From positions 124,001 through 188,000 of the forward strand of contig CBDHHG010000033.1 in NCBI GenBank assembly GCA_965263225.1: DNA of 64,000 nucleotides, given 5' to 3'. The position numbers were made by a program, and so were the translations under genes. The notes beneath the pieces were generated by a model. It saw only the letters and a program-made list of their open reading frames with translations. It was not told where the DNA came from and did not search any database. Of the stretch, positions 52,483 through 62,681 are shown one piece after another. Numbering within the stretch: position 1 is the stretch's first letter; every line of letters starts with the position of its first letter. This stretch comes from DT-111 sp965263225 (lineage in GTDB: Bacteria; Bacteroidota; Bacteroidia; Chitinophagales; Saprospiraceae).

Positions 52483-53116
52483 AATATTAATCGTGGACGA
52501 CCACCAGGTGGTCATTGATGGGGTAAAAGCTATGTTTGAGCAGCATCCCTCAATTGAAATTGTAGCAGAAGCCTTGACCGGGAAGGCAGTGCTATCCACT
52601 TTGCAGGATGGAACCTATGAGGTAGTGTTGCTAGACATCAATCTCCCGGACAAAAGTGGCATTGAGGTATGTAAAGAGATCAAAAAAATGCAGCCCTCTA
52701 CAAAGGTGATTGCACTGACCATGCATAGTGAACCCGCCTACATCTCCAAGATGGCTAAGGCCGGGGTAGATGGCTATATCCTGAAGAATTCTGGGAAGGC
52801 AGAAATCATTCAAGCGATAGAGCATGTGATGACTGGCCAACAGTTCTTTAGTCAGGCAGTTACGCAAAGTCTTTTATCTGGTATGCATCAGCCGAAAAAG
52901 CCCACTAGCTCGGATTTTATTCAGAAACTTACCCGCCGAGAAAAAGAAGTGTTGCGCCTCATTGTGGGAGAACAAACGACGGAAGAAATTGCCCAAACGC
53001 TCTTTATTAGTAGTAGTACCGTCATTAGTCACCGCAAAAGTCTATTGAGAAAACTTAACGCCAAGAATTCAGCCGGCTTAGTAAAGGCCGCCTACGAATT
53101 CGGCTTGCTAGAATAA
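52460..53116 (+). CDS. NarL/LuxR-type response regulator
   Basis: A receiver domain (ILIVDDHQVVIDGVKAMFE, phospho-acceptor Asp59 in VVLLDINLPD, lysine in DGYILKNSG) followed by a LuxR-type HTH domain (LTRREKEVLRLIVGEQTTEEIAQTLFISSSTVISHRKSLLRKLN). It is the partner of the TPR histidine kinase, with which it overlaps. Targets are unknown. A short hairpin (53144-53165) after the stop likely ends the transcript. Confidence 0.9.
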   Translation: MAASTKIRILIVDDHQVVIDGVKAMFEQHPSIEIVAEALTGKAVLSTLQDGTYEVVLLDINLPDKSGIEVCKEIKKMQPSTKVIALTMHSEPAYISKMAKAGVDGYILKNSGKAEIIQAIEHVMTGQQFFSQAVTQSLLSGMHQPKKPTSSDFIQKLTRREKEVLRLIVGEQTTEEIAQTLFISSSTVISHRKSLLRKLNAKNSAGLVKAAYEFGLLE

Positions 53117-53143
53117 TAGTTTCAAAACCTCCTTCCCTTTTTC

Positions 53144-53165
53144 TCCCCCTTTTGGGGGATATTTC
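53144..53165 (+). terminator. Probable terminator after the NarL-type regulator
   Basis: CCCCC (53145-53149) and GGGGG (53154-53158) form a hairpin with a TTTT loop, followed by ATATTTCT. It lies 28 bases after the response regulator stop. Confidence 0.5.
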
Positions 53166-53252
53166 TAGATTCCCCATAAAGGTGGATTTCTCGCGCCTTA
53201 GTTAACTGCATCTTTGTACTGTAAGTATTCAGAACTTCCTAAAACGAAGAGC

Positions 53253-53510
53253 ATGTTAACCTTCTTAGCCTACTGCTTAACCACAACTCCAAAGATCACT
53301 AATACCCCATTTCTTATTACGCAAACCCAAACCGCCGCTCCCGATCATGATATAGCGCTATGGCTACGCGGATCCGTCATCTGCATTTTCCTACTGTTTG
53401 CCCTCTGTGGATTTGTCCTTTACCAAAGTACACAAAGCACCCAAATGGAGGTAAGCGATAAGAACGTCATCATCACGGATCTTTCCGATCGCATCGGGAA
53501 TAGAGCTTGA
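53253..53510 (+). CDS. Small membrane protein (85 aa)
   Basis: One clear membrane helix (about residues 40-60, RGSVICIFLLFALCGFVLYQ), with a Thr/Pro-rich N-terminus and a short polar C-terminal end (DKNVIITDLSDRIGNRA). The open frame starts at 53214, but the ATG at 53253 gives a tidier protein. No family is recognised. It lies between the two-component pair and the hydrolase and could belong with either. Confidence 0.5.
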   Translation: MLTFLAYCLTTTPKITNTPFLITQTQTAAPDHDIALWLRGSVICIFLLFALCGFVLYQSTQSTQMEVSDKNVIITDLSDRIGNRA

Positions 53511-53584
53511 GACTTTCACTGGAGAGCTCTCCTACCACTGTTTGAAATCCACTCGATAGCTACAAACTTTTAACTCAACCTAAG

Positions 53585-54520
53585 ATGAACTTCATTCAGC
53601 AGATACAAAAAAACACCTTTTTTCAACAAAGCTCAATATACCCGATCAGCCAAACCTTGTCCGCCCCACTTAGTCTTTCCTACCCCGCATCGGTCAATAT
53701 GCTAAGCGACTACTATTCCGATCCCAATGAAGGAGAAGATAGATATACTTTCTTTTTCCAAAACGGAGAAGTCGGAAATCGTGTGATCCGGTTTCAGAAA
53801 AACCTAGAAGCTGAAGAAATGGTATTTGTACCAAACTGGCGAGCCAACATTCAGCAATGGACGCCATTCATTGAGACACTGTCCCAGAATCATTCCGTTG
53901 AATACTTTGAATCCCGTGAAAAGGCTGGCACACAGTATAAAACAGATGACATCTCCTTCGATATAGAAACCCTAGCTACTGACTTGGTCAACTACCTGAA
54001 CCAAAAGACTGAAGACTACCATTTGATCGGTGCCTCCCTAGGCGCAACTACCATTATCAAAGCCTGGAAGAAACTCCGCCGGAAACCAAAATCCTTGACC
54101 CTAATCTGCCCATTCCTCCAATTGAAATTGCCCACTTATCTCCAACTACTTCCTCTACTTGGGCCCGGAATTGTTAGCAAAACCGCTCCACTTGCCTATC
54201 GCTTGTTGAAGAATACAAATCAGCTTCAATCCCTGAGTAAGGTCCTACGGAAAGATCTAGAAAATGGAAGTACACAGAAGTTACTTCGTCTTAAAGCTTC
54301 AGTTGAATCATTAATAGATATCAATTTAGATATCAATGAAATAAAAGAGATTGATTGCCCCAGTTTTATTCTGTATGCCCTAAATGATAAAAAGCATATA
54401 GCCGCAGAAGCCGAAGCTATACAGCAGGCCATTGCCGGGGCTCAGTCTCTTGCTTTTGAAGATTTCAATAAAGTTCAAGAGGAGGAAGGGGCTTTAGCCA
54501 TTGAGACCTGGATGAATTAA
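53585..54520 (+). CDS. Alpha/beta hydrolase (311 aa)
   Basis: The nucleophile elbow GASLGA (G-x-S-x-G) sits in HLIGASLGATTIIKAW, preceded by an N-terminal strand region with VFVPNWRANIQQWTPFIETL, typical of alpha/beta hydrolases. The C-terminal SFILYALNDKKHIAAEAEA would carry the acid residue. No signal peptide. Family members include lipases, thioesterases and haloalkane dehalogenases; the substrate cannot be read from sequence. A terminator follows at 54628. Confidence 0.75.
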   Translation: MNFIQQIQKNTFFQQSSIYPISQTLSAPLSLSYPASVNMLSDYYSDPNEGEDRYTFFFQNGEVGNRVIRFQKNLEAEEMVFVPNWRANIQQWTPFIETLSQNHSVEYFESREKAGTQYKTDDISFDIETLATDLVNYLNQKTEDYHLIGASLGATTIIKAWKKLRRKPKSLTLICPFLQLKLPTYLQLLPLLGPGIVSKTAPLAYRLLKNTNQLQSLSKVLRKDLENGSTQKLLRLKASVESLIDINLDINEIKEIDCPSFILYALNDKKHIAAEAEAIQQAIAGAQSLAFEDFNKVQEEEGALAIETWMN

Positions 54521-54909
54521 TCGAAGAATTTATTTTAGCTATATCAACTAGGTAAAATAGTTAATCTATATTATCTAGGTATATCAAGATTGCTTTTCAA
54601 GCATAATAATCCCAAGAACGCTTACAGCAGTCTTTCAGAGTATCATTCTGAAAGACTGATTTTTATTTTAGGGTATTTGGAGGGCAAATAGATGGAGTCG
54701 CAAGGACATAACAAAAGGGATAATTGTAGATTAATTAAGGTTTCAGTTGACTCCCAAACAATAAAGTATGAACTTGTCCATCACCATAAATCACCTACAT
54801 ATTCGAACATATGGGAGGGCTCGCAGGCATTTACGAAGGTCCGATCGGCATTATTGATGAAGAAAATCTGACCCGAACCCTCCGTTAGTATCCATGAATC
54901 ATTATTTGG
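54521..54909. other. Intergenic region between convergent genes
   Basis: About 390 bases. It contains the terminator at 54628 and a stretch of about 25 codons on the plus strand (MGGLAGIYEGPIGIIDEENL, from 54810) that looks coding-like but has no length or context. I see no complete gene. Confidence 0.35.
54628..54669 (+). terminator. Intrinsic terminator after the alpha/beta hydrolase
   Basis: CAGTCTTTCAG (54628-54638) pairs perfectly with CTGAAAGACTG (54648-54658) around a 9-base loop, followed by ATTTTTATTTT. Confidence 0.8.
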
Positions 54910-55743
54910 TCAGCGTAAGGCTGGAATCCAGAAGATCATACTGATAACGACAATTCCGCCCACTAACAGGAAGCATAGCAGCGCCAGGAAGACGGCTGTC
55001 CATTTTTTCACCTGAAAGTTTGAATGAGATTTCGCAAAAAAGTACAATTCCAGAATCAACAGGGGTACCAGGGAATGGCCAAAACTGAGAAAGCGATCAA
55101 AGGGACCGGTTAGATTACTAGTTACACCGATCCCAGAAAACCCAGTAAGCAGCAGCCACAATCCGTAGCCAATCCGGAAAAACCAGACACCACTTACCAT
55201 CAGGAAAGCCCTCAAGGCCCATTTTTTGTGCACCATAAATTTCCGTTGCATGGCAGTACGCCAAGCCATTACTGAAAAACCCATAATCAAGCTCGCGTTG
55301 AGGAAATTCCCCATGCTATTGATAAATCCACCATGTGCCCCTCTGGTAGCATTCATGTACAATCCGGCAAAGGAAATGATAAAGGCTGTTATGAAATAGA
55401 TGCGCCCATTCCAGCGATGAAAACTTGGAAAGCGATTCCGAAGGGCGGTAGAAAACTGTAAGGGTCCGCCAAAGGTGATGACGGCTGCCAGGAAGATATG
55501 AATGGCTAGCATGGCATTGCCAACGGGATCTCCCTCAATGATACCATGACCCAATTGTTCATTTACCTTCTCGTATTGGCCAGTTACCACTATCCCACCA
55601 TAAAAGGCTACGATGTAATAGACAAAGAGCATTTGGCCAGCAATGGCAATGCCAAAAAGGGTACGGCTAGTTTGGTGAAGGCGTCTGGCGAATTTTGGTG
55701 TCTTAACCTCCACCCTTTGCTCCATTTGTAGATTGCTTGTCAT
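54910..55743 (-). CDS. DUF2306 membrane protein (277 aa)
   Basis: The protein has about seven hydrophobic segments and the DUF2306 pattern: HIFLAAVITFGGPLQFSTALRNRFPSFHRWNGRIYFI and MVHKKWALRAFLMVSGVWFFRIG. The histidines in HRWNGR and MVHKKW are typical and may bind heme or metal. It is an inner-membrane protein of unknown function. The LytTR pair lies on the same strand upstream, with a 144-base gap, so it may be a target. Confidence 0.8.
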   Translation of the reverse strand: MTSNLQMEQRVEVKTPKFARRLHQTSRTLFGIAIAGQMLFVYYIVAFYGGIVVTGQYEKVNEQLGHGIIEGDPVGNAMLAIHIFLAAVITFGGPLQFSTALRNRFPSFHRWNGRIYFITAFIISFAGLYMNATRGAHGGFINSMGNFLNASLIMGFSVMAWRTAMQRKFMVHKKWALRAFLMVSGVWFFRIGYGLWLLLTGFSGIGVTSNLTGPFDRFLSFGHSLVPLLILELYFFAKSHSNFQVKKWTAVFLALLCFLLVGGIVVISMIFWIPALR

Positions 55744-55887
55744 TGGATGATTTCTTTATTCTGAATTGGTTTTAGACGATGGTTGTCTGAAATCCAAATT
55801 AGAGCATCACCCAAGCAAATACAAAGGAGATTTGTGAAGGCGAGGATTACATCTGCAAAATCCTATTTTTAATCTGCAAACTAGTCC

Positions 55888-56583
55888 CTAAGTTTTACCC
55901 GAAATTCTGTCGTAGAAGGGTTCCTTGTAGGTGGCTGAGATGGGAATCCGTTGATCTCCAATGATAATTCGACCTCTCTCCACTGCTTCTATTCGGTACA
56001 GGGATACCATGTAGGACTTGTGCACTCGACATACCAGATGATTGGGGATCAACTGTTCCAGTTCGCCAAAGTTCTGAAGAGTCATAATGCTTTTGGAGGT
56101 GGTGTGAATACGGCGGTAATCGCGCATCCCTTCGATATAGAGGATATCCGCCACCATGATTTTTTCAAGGCGATTCTCAGTTTTTACAAATATGAAATCT
56201 AATGGTGGTTCAATCCTTTCCTTGGCCAAATTCTCTTTCGCCTTGTTCACCGCTTGTAAAAAGCGAGGGAAAGTGAAGGGTTTGAGTAGGTAATCGGTGA
56301 CATTTAACTCATAGCCCTTCAATGCATACTGTTGATAAGCAGTGGTGATGATCACTTCGCTCGATATATTGATGCTTTCCAGTAATTCGATGCCCGACAA
56401 TTCGTCCATATTCACATCCAGGAAAAGTACATCCACCGGGTGGGTGCCTAGATACGCCAATCCCTCTAGTGCATCTTCAAAGGTACCTTTGAGTTCAAGG
56501 AAAGGAATTTTGAGTGCATATTCCTTAGTCCGGTCCAAAGCCAGGGGTTCATCTTCAATGATAATGCAACTATATCGCTCCAT
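55888..56583 (-). CDS. LytTR-family response regulator
   Basis: Receiver domain (SCIIIEDEPLALDRTKEYA, with the acceptor Asp in VLFLDVNMDE near residue 56 and TDYLLKPF) and a LytTR DNA-binding domain (IFVKTENRLEKIMVADILYIEGMRDYRRIHT ... FRVHKSYMVSLYRIEAVE). The start overlaps the end of the kinase gene by 14 bases. Together they form a second LytS/LytTR pair in the window, distinct in sequence from the one at 9504-11326. Confidence 0.9.
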   Translation of the reverse strand: MERYSCIIIEDEPLALDRTKEYALKIPFLELKGTFEDALEGLAYLGTHPVDVLFLDVNMDELSGIELLESINISSEVIITTAYQQYALKGYELNVTDYLLKPFTFPRFLQAVNKAKENLAKERIEPPLDFIFVKTENRLEKIMVADILYIEGMRDYRRIHTTSKSIMTLQNFGELEQLIPNHLVCRVHKSYMVSLYRIEAVERGRIIIGDQRIPISATYKEPFYDRISGKT

Positions 56584-57616
56584 TCAGAATTTTCAGTTTT
56601 ACGCTATAATGTCCATTCTGGCGATCTACTTTCAAATCATGGCTATTGGGATATAAAAGTCTCAACCTCCGTTTAATCAATTCGTTGCCTAAACCATTAG
56701 CGCCGTTCGGCTTCTTGGTCTTCTGTTCAAAGCGATTTTGGCAACTAAAGGTAATGGCATCCTCTGCGATATGGACTCCGATATCCACCGCATTGCTATT
56801 CTTCTTGTTGCCGGAATGCTTGAAGGCATTCTCGATGAAGGGGATAAAGACCATAGGTGCCACAGTCTTAGCATCTGCTTGCCCCGACACCTCATAATTG
56901 ACATAGTTGCCATTAGAAGTGCGGATTTTCTGTAACTGAATGTATTTCTCAATATACTCCAATTCCCGACTCAATGGAATCTCATCTGCTTTGGTCTCAT
57001 ACAACATGAACCGCATAATATCTGAAAGTTTATTGAGATAGCGAGAAGCCTCCTCGGCATCTCGCGAGATTAGAATATCTATATTGTTAATAGTATTAAA
57101 GAGAAAATGAGGATCTAACTGAGATTTCACCAAGGCCATTTCCATTCGGTGCGTCTTTTCAATCAACTCTTCCTTCATTTTCAATTCTTCATACCACGTG
57201 AGAAACCCTTTCAATACCAAAGCGATTACCCCAAAGATAGTGGCCAGGATAAAGGTAAACCCAATCGCATAAGGATAGCCTTCCCGAAGGCAACCCGTCA
57301 CTTCTTCCGAGGCCAAAAACATCATAGCAAAACCCGCAGAAAGTGCCAATAAGGAGATGGCCAAGCTCACCACGACTGACAATAACAGCTTTCGCTGTTG
57401 CAAATAATTGGGAAATAGGTAATGATAATGTAAATAGAAGGATGTAACCGGAGGTATAAGAGCAACTCCAGTCACGAAAGTAAGATAATACCCTGCGTCT
57501 TCTGGCTTGATATCAACCCCTTGTGAAACAGCAAAGGCGATCATTATGATCAAGAGCAAATAAGCAAACCAGAAGCCACAATGGATTAATGCCTTAAAGG
57601 ATTTTTTCAGGATCAT
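56570..57616 (-). CDS. LytS-type sensor histidine kinase
   Basis: Four N-terminal membrane segments (residues 10-30, 45-65, 75-100, 115-140), a short linker and a His_kinase domain with LVKSQLDPHFLFNTINNID, where the DPHFLFN histidine is phosphorylated. The ATPase domain has IPFIENAFKHS and GLGNELIKRRL. It is the partner of the overlapping LytTR regulator. The 4-helix input domain resembles those of other Bacteroidota LytS proteins whose signal is unknown. Confidence 0.88.
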   Translation of the reverse strand: MILKKSFKALIHCGFWFAYLLLIIMIAFAVSQGVDIKPEDAGYYLTFVTGVALIPPVTSFYLHYHYLFPNYLQQRKLLLSVVVSLAISLLALSAGFAMMFLASEEVTGCLREGYPYAIGFTFILATIFGVIALVLKGFLTWYEELKMKEELIEKTHRMEMALVKSQLDPHFLFNTINNIDILISRDAEEASRYLNKLSDIMRFMLYETKADEIPLSRELEYIEKYIQLQKIRTSNGNYVNYEVSGQADAKTVAPMVFIPFIENAFKHSGNKKNSNAVDIGVHIAEDAITFSCQNRFEQKTKKPNGANGLGNELIKRRLRLLYPNSHDLKVDRQNGHYSVKLKILNGAI

Positions 57617-57768
57617 AGTACATTTACAATTGCAAAAAATGCGAGCTAGAATGTCTTCAAAGATAGGGAAGAAAAGATCATAATGCTATAGGTATGGCTT
57701 TGATCAGAGTGGACAATTCCAACTCACAAGGCGGTGGAGCCTAATCCAAACTGTTGAAAAACGCAAAC

Positions 57769-58050
57769 CTACCGATGAAAGAGAAAGATAGGCGTAAACT
57801 TGTGGGGTGTATGATCTCGAAGCTGCTGAAGCAACAGGCCTGCGTTTCTTTGGGCATGCCGAGCATCAATCAGGAAGAAGGATTGCCTTTCTGACCTTTC
57901 CTGCATAAGATACTGTAAGAGCCGTTGATCATCCTCAAAATGAATCAGTTTAGGAGAATTGGCCCATTCGGCTAAGGCAGCGGTAATCCATTTGAATCGA
58001 GTTGGGTTGGGTTCTAGTACAACTACTTCTTTTCTGCTCGGTCTTATCAT
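57769..58050 (-). CDS. Receiver-like protein, small (93 aa)
   Basis: The sequence VVVLEPNPTRFKWITAALAEWAN and SFFLIDARHAQRNAGLLLQQLRDHTPHKFTPIFLF resembles the first two thirds of a response regulator receiver, with a possible acceptor Asp in LIDAR. It lacks the C-terminal third and any output domain, so it may be a degenerate receiver or a fragment. The ATG at 58050 is preferred over 58098 because the extra residues do not look family-like. It is not next to a kinase. Confidence 0.5.
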   Translation of the reverse strand: MIRPSRKEVVVLEPNPTRFKWITAALAEWANSPKLIHFEDDQRLLQYLMQERSERQSFFLIDARHAQRNAGLLLQQLRDHTPHKFTPIFLFHR

Positions 58051-58139
58051 GTGGGTTAGGTTAAGTAAGCTGTAGAAAAGGAAATAGGGTGGATGCATTC
58101 CTCCACCCTACCTTGTTTGGTTTTCGTTTTGTCATCTCC

Positions 58140-59607
58140 CTAATAACCAGCATTCTGTTTAATGTTACCTGCACTGAGATCAATTTCGGTTTGTGGGATG
58201 GGAAACAACTCGTGCTTTCCTTGGACAAAGGCTTTCCCAACTGCTGACATGACAGAAGCAGCTCGGCCTGTCCGGATTAGATCAAACCAACGGTGTTGTT
58301 CCATGGCTAATTCAATCCGCCGTTCTTGCCAGATTCTTTCTCGCAATGTTGATTGATTTGTAGTATTCACTGGAGGTAAAATTCCATTTCTATTGCCACG
58401 AGCTCGATCTCTAATGGCATTGAGGTGAATCAGGGCCTGATCAGGCTTGTTGTTTTCATTTAATACCTCTGCTGCCATCAGCAGGATATCGGCATAACGA
58501 AGGAGGCGAATATTACCTGGACCATTTCCGTTACCACCAGGATGCTCTGGCACCCATGCCTTCTGGTTGTACCTCTCATTAACAATATTGGGATTATCTT
58601 GGACGATATCGGAGCCATCAGGTAGCACTTCTCCTGGATACAGCACGGTGGCTTCACGCCTCGGATCTCCCAGTTCATAGGCTGCGATGAGGTCATCAGA
58701 GGGACGATTGAAACCCCAGCCCAGGTTCGGCGTCCCGCGCACACCTTGCACTTCATTGTACTGACTCCCTACAATACCTTGATCGAAAGCGGCCGTCTGT
58801 ACTTCAAACAGGCTCTCCTCGGCATTCTCGCCCTCCGCTGTGAAGATCTTTTGATAATCCGGCATCAAGGCATATTCTTCAGATTGGATAACCTCAAGCA
58901 GTAATGTTTCTGCCTCGACAAACTCTTGTAGGGTAAGATGAACCTTAGCTAGTAGTCCTTGGGCAGCTCCTTTAGTAGCTCTGCCCAGTTCTTGGCTTGG
59001 ATACTTGGATTTCAAGGGCAATTGGTTGATAGCCTCGTTCAGGTCTTGCTTAATTAAAACATAGATATCAGCAGCAGGAACCCGCTGTTGTTCAAATTCA
59101 CTGGCTTCCAGTGGCTCGGTGATCAATGGCAGATCACCAAACCAGCGGACCAAATTGAAGTAGAAATAGGCGCGAAGAAACTTACACTCCCCTAAAAGTC
59201 GCGATTGTAGATTTTCATCCATCTCAATGTTGGGAATATTTTGTATTGCTACATTGGCCCGATAAATTCCTCGATAATAACCACTCCAGACAGTCGCCGG
59301 CGCAATGTTACTGGCATCAAAAGTAAAGTCATCAATCTCCTTCAAAAAGGAGGCATCATTGACTGTACTTCCTTTGTCCGCATCATCCGAAATGATGTCC
59401 GTCATTCCGATAAAACTAAATACATGCACTTCCCAGGCACGGAGATGTTCATATATCGCATTGGTACCCCAAACGGCATGCTCTTCCGTTTGAAAAAAAG
59501 TTATCTGCGGCCAAACTTCCAGGTGAGGTTTTTTCCAGAAAGTCCTCGCTACAGCTTACGAAAGCTAAGGCAAGCACCGCAATGATTATGGTCTTATTGA
59601 TATTCAT
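58140..59607 (-). pseudogene. SusD/RagB-family lipoprotein gene with a frameshift
   Basis: Glycan-binding outer-membrane lipoprotein that partners SusC. The 3' part (429 codons to 58140) shows SusD features: LLGECKFLRAYFYFNLVRWFGDLPLI, LRYADILLMAAEVLNE, LRERIWQERRIELAMEQHRWFDLIRTG. The 5' part from the ATG at 59607 has a lipoprotein signal (LALAFVSCSEDFLEKTS) and family start in frame for 42 codons. At the T7 tract (59493-59499) an extra base shifts the frame; with six T residues the frame would read NFFQTEEHAVWG and run on normally. The break is a homopolymer error, phase switch or true mutation. A GTG start at 59429 is not credible. Confidence 0.85.
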
Positions 59608-59623
59608 AGCAGAAGATTTCAAG

Positions 59624-62620
59624 TTAGAAGGAAATATTCAGTCCCGCTGTATACGTCTTAGCAATAGGATAGATCCCCCGATCAATTCCCGACGCAAAGG
59701 GACTAGAAGATCCCACCTCTGGCATATAACCAGAATAGTCTGTCCACGTGATCAGATTTGTCCCGCTGACGAAGACCCTAAAGTCCCGCAAACGAACTTT
59801 CTGTAGCCACTGGTTGGGGAGCGTATAGCCGAGCTGCACATTCCGGAGCCGCACGAAGGCCCCATCCTCTATGAAGCGGTCAGAGGGAATATAGTTGTGT
59901 CCACTATTGGTTACACGTGGTTCAAAATTGCTGGTTCCCGGGCCAGTCCAACGATCCAGGAAAGAGGTTTCAAAATTGTACAAGCCAAAGCGGGCAGCCT
60001 TCTTGGAATTAAAAATTTCATTACCGCTCTGACCATTGAATTCTATGGCAAGATCGAAGCCTTGATAGGCTATATTGAGGTTAAGGCCATAGATAAAATC
60101 CGGGATCGGGTTTCCTAGGAATGTTCGATCATCATCCGTTATTTCCCCATCTCCGTTGATGTCCTCAAAACGTAGATCCCCTACCCCACTCTCACTACCT
60201 CTACGCGGTAGATTACCTAGCTCATCTTCATTTTGAAAGACCCCAGCCACCTTCCATCCATAGAAGGAGCCAATAGGCGCTCCAAGAATCGTCCGAGTAC
60301 CCAGCCAACCCCCAAAGCCCAGTCCGCCACCAAAGATGTCCTCTCGCCCTCCTCCGATGGACAGCACCTCATTATTAACTGTGGATGCCACCACATTAAT
60401 GCTATATTCAAACTGGGGACGGCTCTCCCTCCAACTCAAATTAAAATCAAAGCCGCTATTGCGCATTTCTGCAGCGTTAACTACTGGATTCTGTTCTGAT
60501 CCAATATAATCTGGAATCGGTACGGCAGCTAAAATATCATTGGTGGTACGCGAGTAGTAATCAATTTCCGCGCTTAGGCGGTTTTCAAAGAGACCGAATT
60601 CTACGCCAAAATCAATCTGGGTCGTCTCTTCCCAGCGCAAATCCGGGTTAGCCAAGTTCAAGACAGCAGCCCCATTTTGGACATTATCGAGGTTCTCGTC
60701 AGGCCCAAAGATCACGTTCAGATTACTGGTCACCAGAGGCGAATAACGAAACGTTCCAATCTTCTCATTGCCTACTTGTCCCCAACTACCACGGAGTTTT
60801 AGGCGACTAAAAGCCGTTTGCCCCTCCATAAAGGATTCTCCGGTCAAGTTCCATCCTAAGGCTACAGAAGGAAAGTATCCAAATCTGTTGTTGGCTCCAA
60901 ATTTGGAGGAACCATCCGCTCGATAAGATACCGTTAGTAAGTACTTATCCATCAGTGTATAATTCAAACGGAATAGATAGGAAAGAATTGACCAGGTATC
61001 CGCAGAATTATTGACTGTACTAGTCGTTTCATCTCCTGCGTTTAGGAAGAAAAAGGATTCCTCTTCTCCAATCAAATTCAATCGACTCCCAGAGATCTGC
61101 TCAAAATCGAAGGCTTGTGAAGTAATCCCGCCCAACACATTGATACGATGATTTGTCCATTCCTTCTGATAAGTCAGGGTATTCTCCCACAACCAACTCC
61201 GGGTCGTGGTATTACCTACATTTAGCCTAGAATCCTGGTTTTGCTGAATGGCAGACACCTCGAAGACAGGAACGAAGGACTTATTCTCTCCTTTTGATAG
61301 ATCTAGACCTAAATTGGACCGAAAAGTAAGCCCTTCGAAGGGAGTGATATCCATGTAGATGTTCCCAACTCCTCGATAAGATAAGCTATTGCTATTATTG
61401 TAGAAGAAAGAAGCCTCAGCATTGGCAGTAGAAGATATTTCTGCCGATAAGGGGGAAAAGTTGCCTAAGCTGTCGTAAACGGGGGCGATCGGGCTAGAGC
61501 GGTAGGCAGTAGTTAAAACACCTGGACCATTCTCACTTTCTGTATACGTTAGTGCAATGTTGTGCCCCCAGCGAATGTATTTCTTCAAGCGATATTCATT
61601 GTTAATACGAATCGTGAATCGTTCGTAGTCTGATCCTCGAATGATACCTTCTTGAGCAAAGTAGTTGAAGCTTACATTGTAGACCATACTTTCTGTTCCT
61701 CCGTTGGCAGCCACCTGCACATTCTGAATGGGTGCAGATTGAAAAATTATATCTTGCCAATCCGTACCGTCGCCGAAAGCACCGGGATCAGTATAGCGTT
61801 CACTACCGCCCTCATTGATACTCAGTTCGTTGACCAGTTGAGCGTATTCTGCTGCATTTACCAGACCTAGTAGATTGGCCACCTCTTGCACACCATGGTA
61901 AGCTGAAACGGAGATGGTCGCGTCCCCTCCTACCTTTCCTTTTTTCGTCGTGATGATAATTACTCCATTCGCCCCACGTGAGCCATAAATGGCGGTGGCA
62001 GAGGCATCCTTTAATACCTCCAAGGATTCGATATCATCTGGCGCCAAAAATGAGATATCATTTAACAGCATACCATCGACTACATAGAGCGGAGAAGCAT
62101 CATTGAAGGTTCCAATCCCTCTAATGCGGACAATGGCCCCTGCCCCCGGTCGCCCAGAGGCAGGCGTAACTTGGACGCCAGCCACCTTTCCCTGTAGGGC
62201 TTGTTCAACATTTCCGGAAGGTATACGTTGAATCTCTTCGGCATCCAAAGAGGAAATCGAGCCTGTTAAATCACTCTTACGCTGTACCCCATACCCTACC
62301 ACTACCACTTCTTCCAAAACGTTGTCATTTTCCATCACTACCTGAAGAACAGTCTGACCATTCAAGCTTAGATTCACTGTTTGATATCCCACGTAGGAAA
62401 AAACGAGTCGGCTTCCACCAGCTGGCACATCCAATTCAAATTGCCCATCCAAATCTGTAATAGTACCCGTAGATGTGCCTTCGACCAAGATGTTCACACC
62501 TAGCAAAGGTTCGCCGGTATCAGCTGCCTTGACCGTACCGCTAATCGTTTTTTGAGCGACTAAACCTGAACTGAGGAATAAAAAGCAGTACAGGAGGTTG
62601 TATTTCAAGCAATGTTTCAT
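59624..62620 (-). CDS. SusC/RagA TonB-dependent receptor (998 aa)
   Basis: Outer-membrane oligosaccharide importer. After the signal peptide (MKHCLKYNLLYCFLFLSSGLVAQ) comes a carboxypeptidase-like domain (ISGTVKAADTGEPLLGVNILVEG), the plug with LEEVVVVGYGVQRKSDLTGSIS and VRIRGIGTFNDASPLYVVDG, and a long barrel with a C-terminal aromatic strand (TYTAGLNISF). The frame opens at 62692, but the ATG at 62620 begins the signal peptide. It is followed 16 bases later by the susD gene. Together with the GH144 enzyme it forms a beta-glucan locus. Confidence 0.92.
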   Translation of the reverse strand: MKHCLKYNLLYCFLFLSSGLVAQKTISGTVKAADTGEPLLGVNILVEGTSTGTITDLDGQFELDVPAGGSRLVFSYVGYQTVNLSLNGQTVLQVVMENDNVLEEVVVVGYGVQRKSDLTGSISSLDAEEIQRIPSGNVEQALQGKVAGVQVTPASGRPGAGAIVRIRGIGTFNDASPLYVVDGMLLNDISFLAPDDIESLEVLKDASATAIYGSRGANGVIIITTKKGKVGGDATISVSAYHGVQEVANLLGLVNAAEYAQLVNELSINEGGSERYTDPGAFGDGTDWQDIIFQSAPIQNVQVAANGGTESMVYNVSFNYFAQEGIIRGSDYERFTIRINNEYRLKKYIRWGHNIALTYTESENGPGVLTTAYRSSPIAPVYDSLGNFSPLSAEISSTANAEASFFYNNSNSLSYRGVGNIYMDITPFEGLTFRSNLGLDLSKGENKSFVPVFEVSAIQQNQDSRLNVGNTTTRSWLWENTLTYQKEWTNHRINVLGGITSQAFDFEQISGSRLNLIGEEESFFFLNAGDETTSTVNNSADTWSILSYLFRLNYTLMDKYLLTVSYRADGSSKFGANNRFGYFPSVALGWNLTGESFMEGQTAFSRLKLRGSWGQVGNEKIGTFRYSPLVTSNLNVIFGPDENLDNVQNGAAVLNLANPDLRWEETTQIDFGVEFGLFENRLSAEIDYYSRTTNDILAAVPIPDYIGSEQNPVVNAAEMRNSGFDFNLSWRESRPQFEYSINVVASTVNNEVLSIGGGREDIFGGGLGFGGWLGTRTILGAPIGSFYGWKVAGVFQNEDELGNLPRRGSESGVGDLRFEDINGDGEITDDDRTFLGNPIPDFIYGLNLNIAYQGFDLAIEFNGQSGNEIFNSKKAARFGLYNFETSFLDRWTGPGTSNFEPRVTNSGHNYIPSDRFIEDGAFVRLRNVQLGYTLPNQWLQKVRLRDFRVFVSGTNLITWTDYSGYMPEVGSSSPFASGIDRGIYPIAKTYTAGLNISF

Positions 62621-62681
62621 AAACCATGATTTTGTTGCGGTCCTGAAAAAGGGCCAATGTTTTGATCTACTCAGGGCAACA

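Noticed and set aside
58140..59429. SusD starting at the GTG at 59429
   Set aside because: That start would lack the lipoprotein signal and the first 59 residues. The missing residues are encoded just upstream in another frame across a T7 tract, so a frameshift is the better reading.
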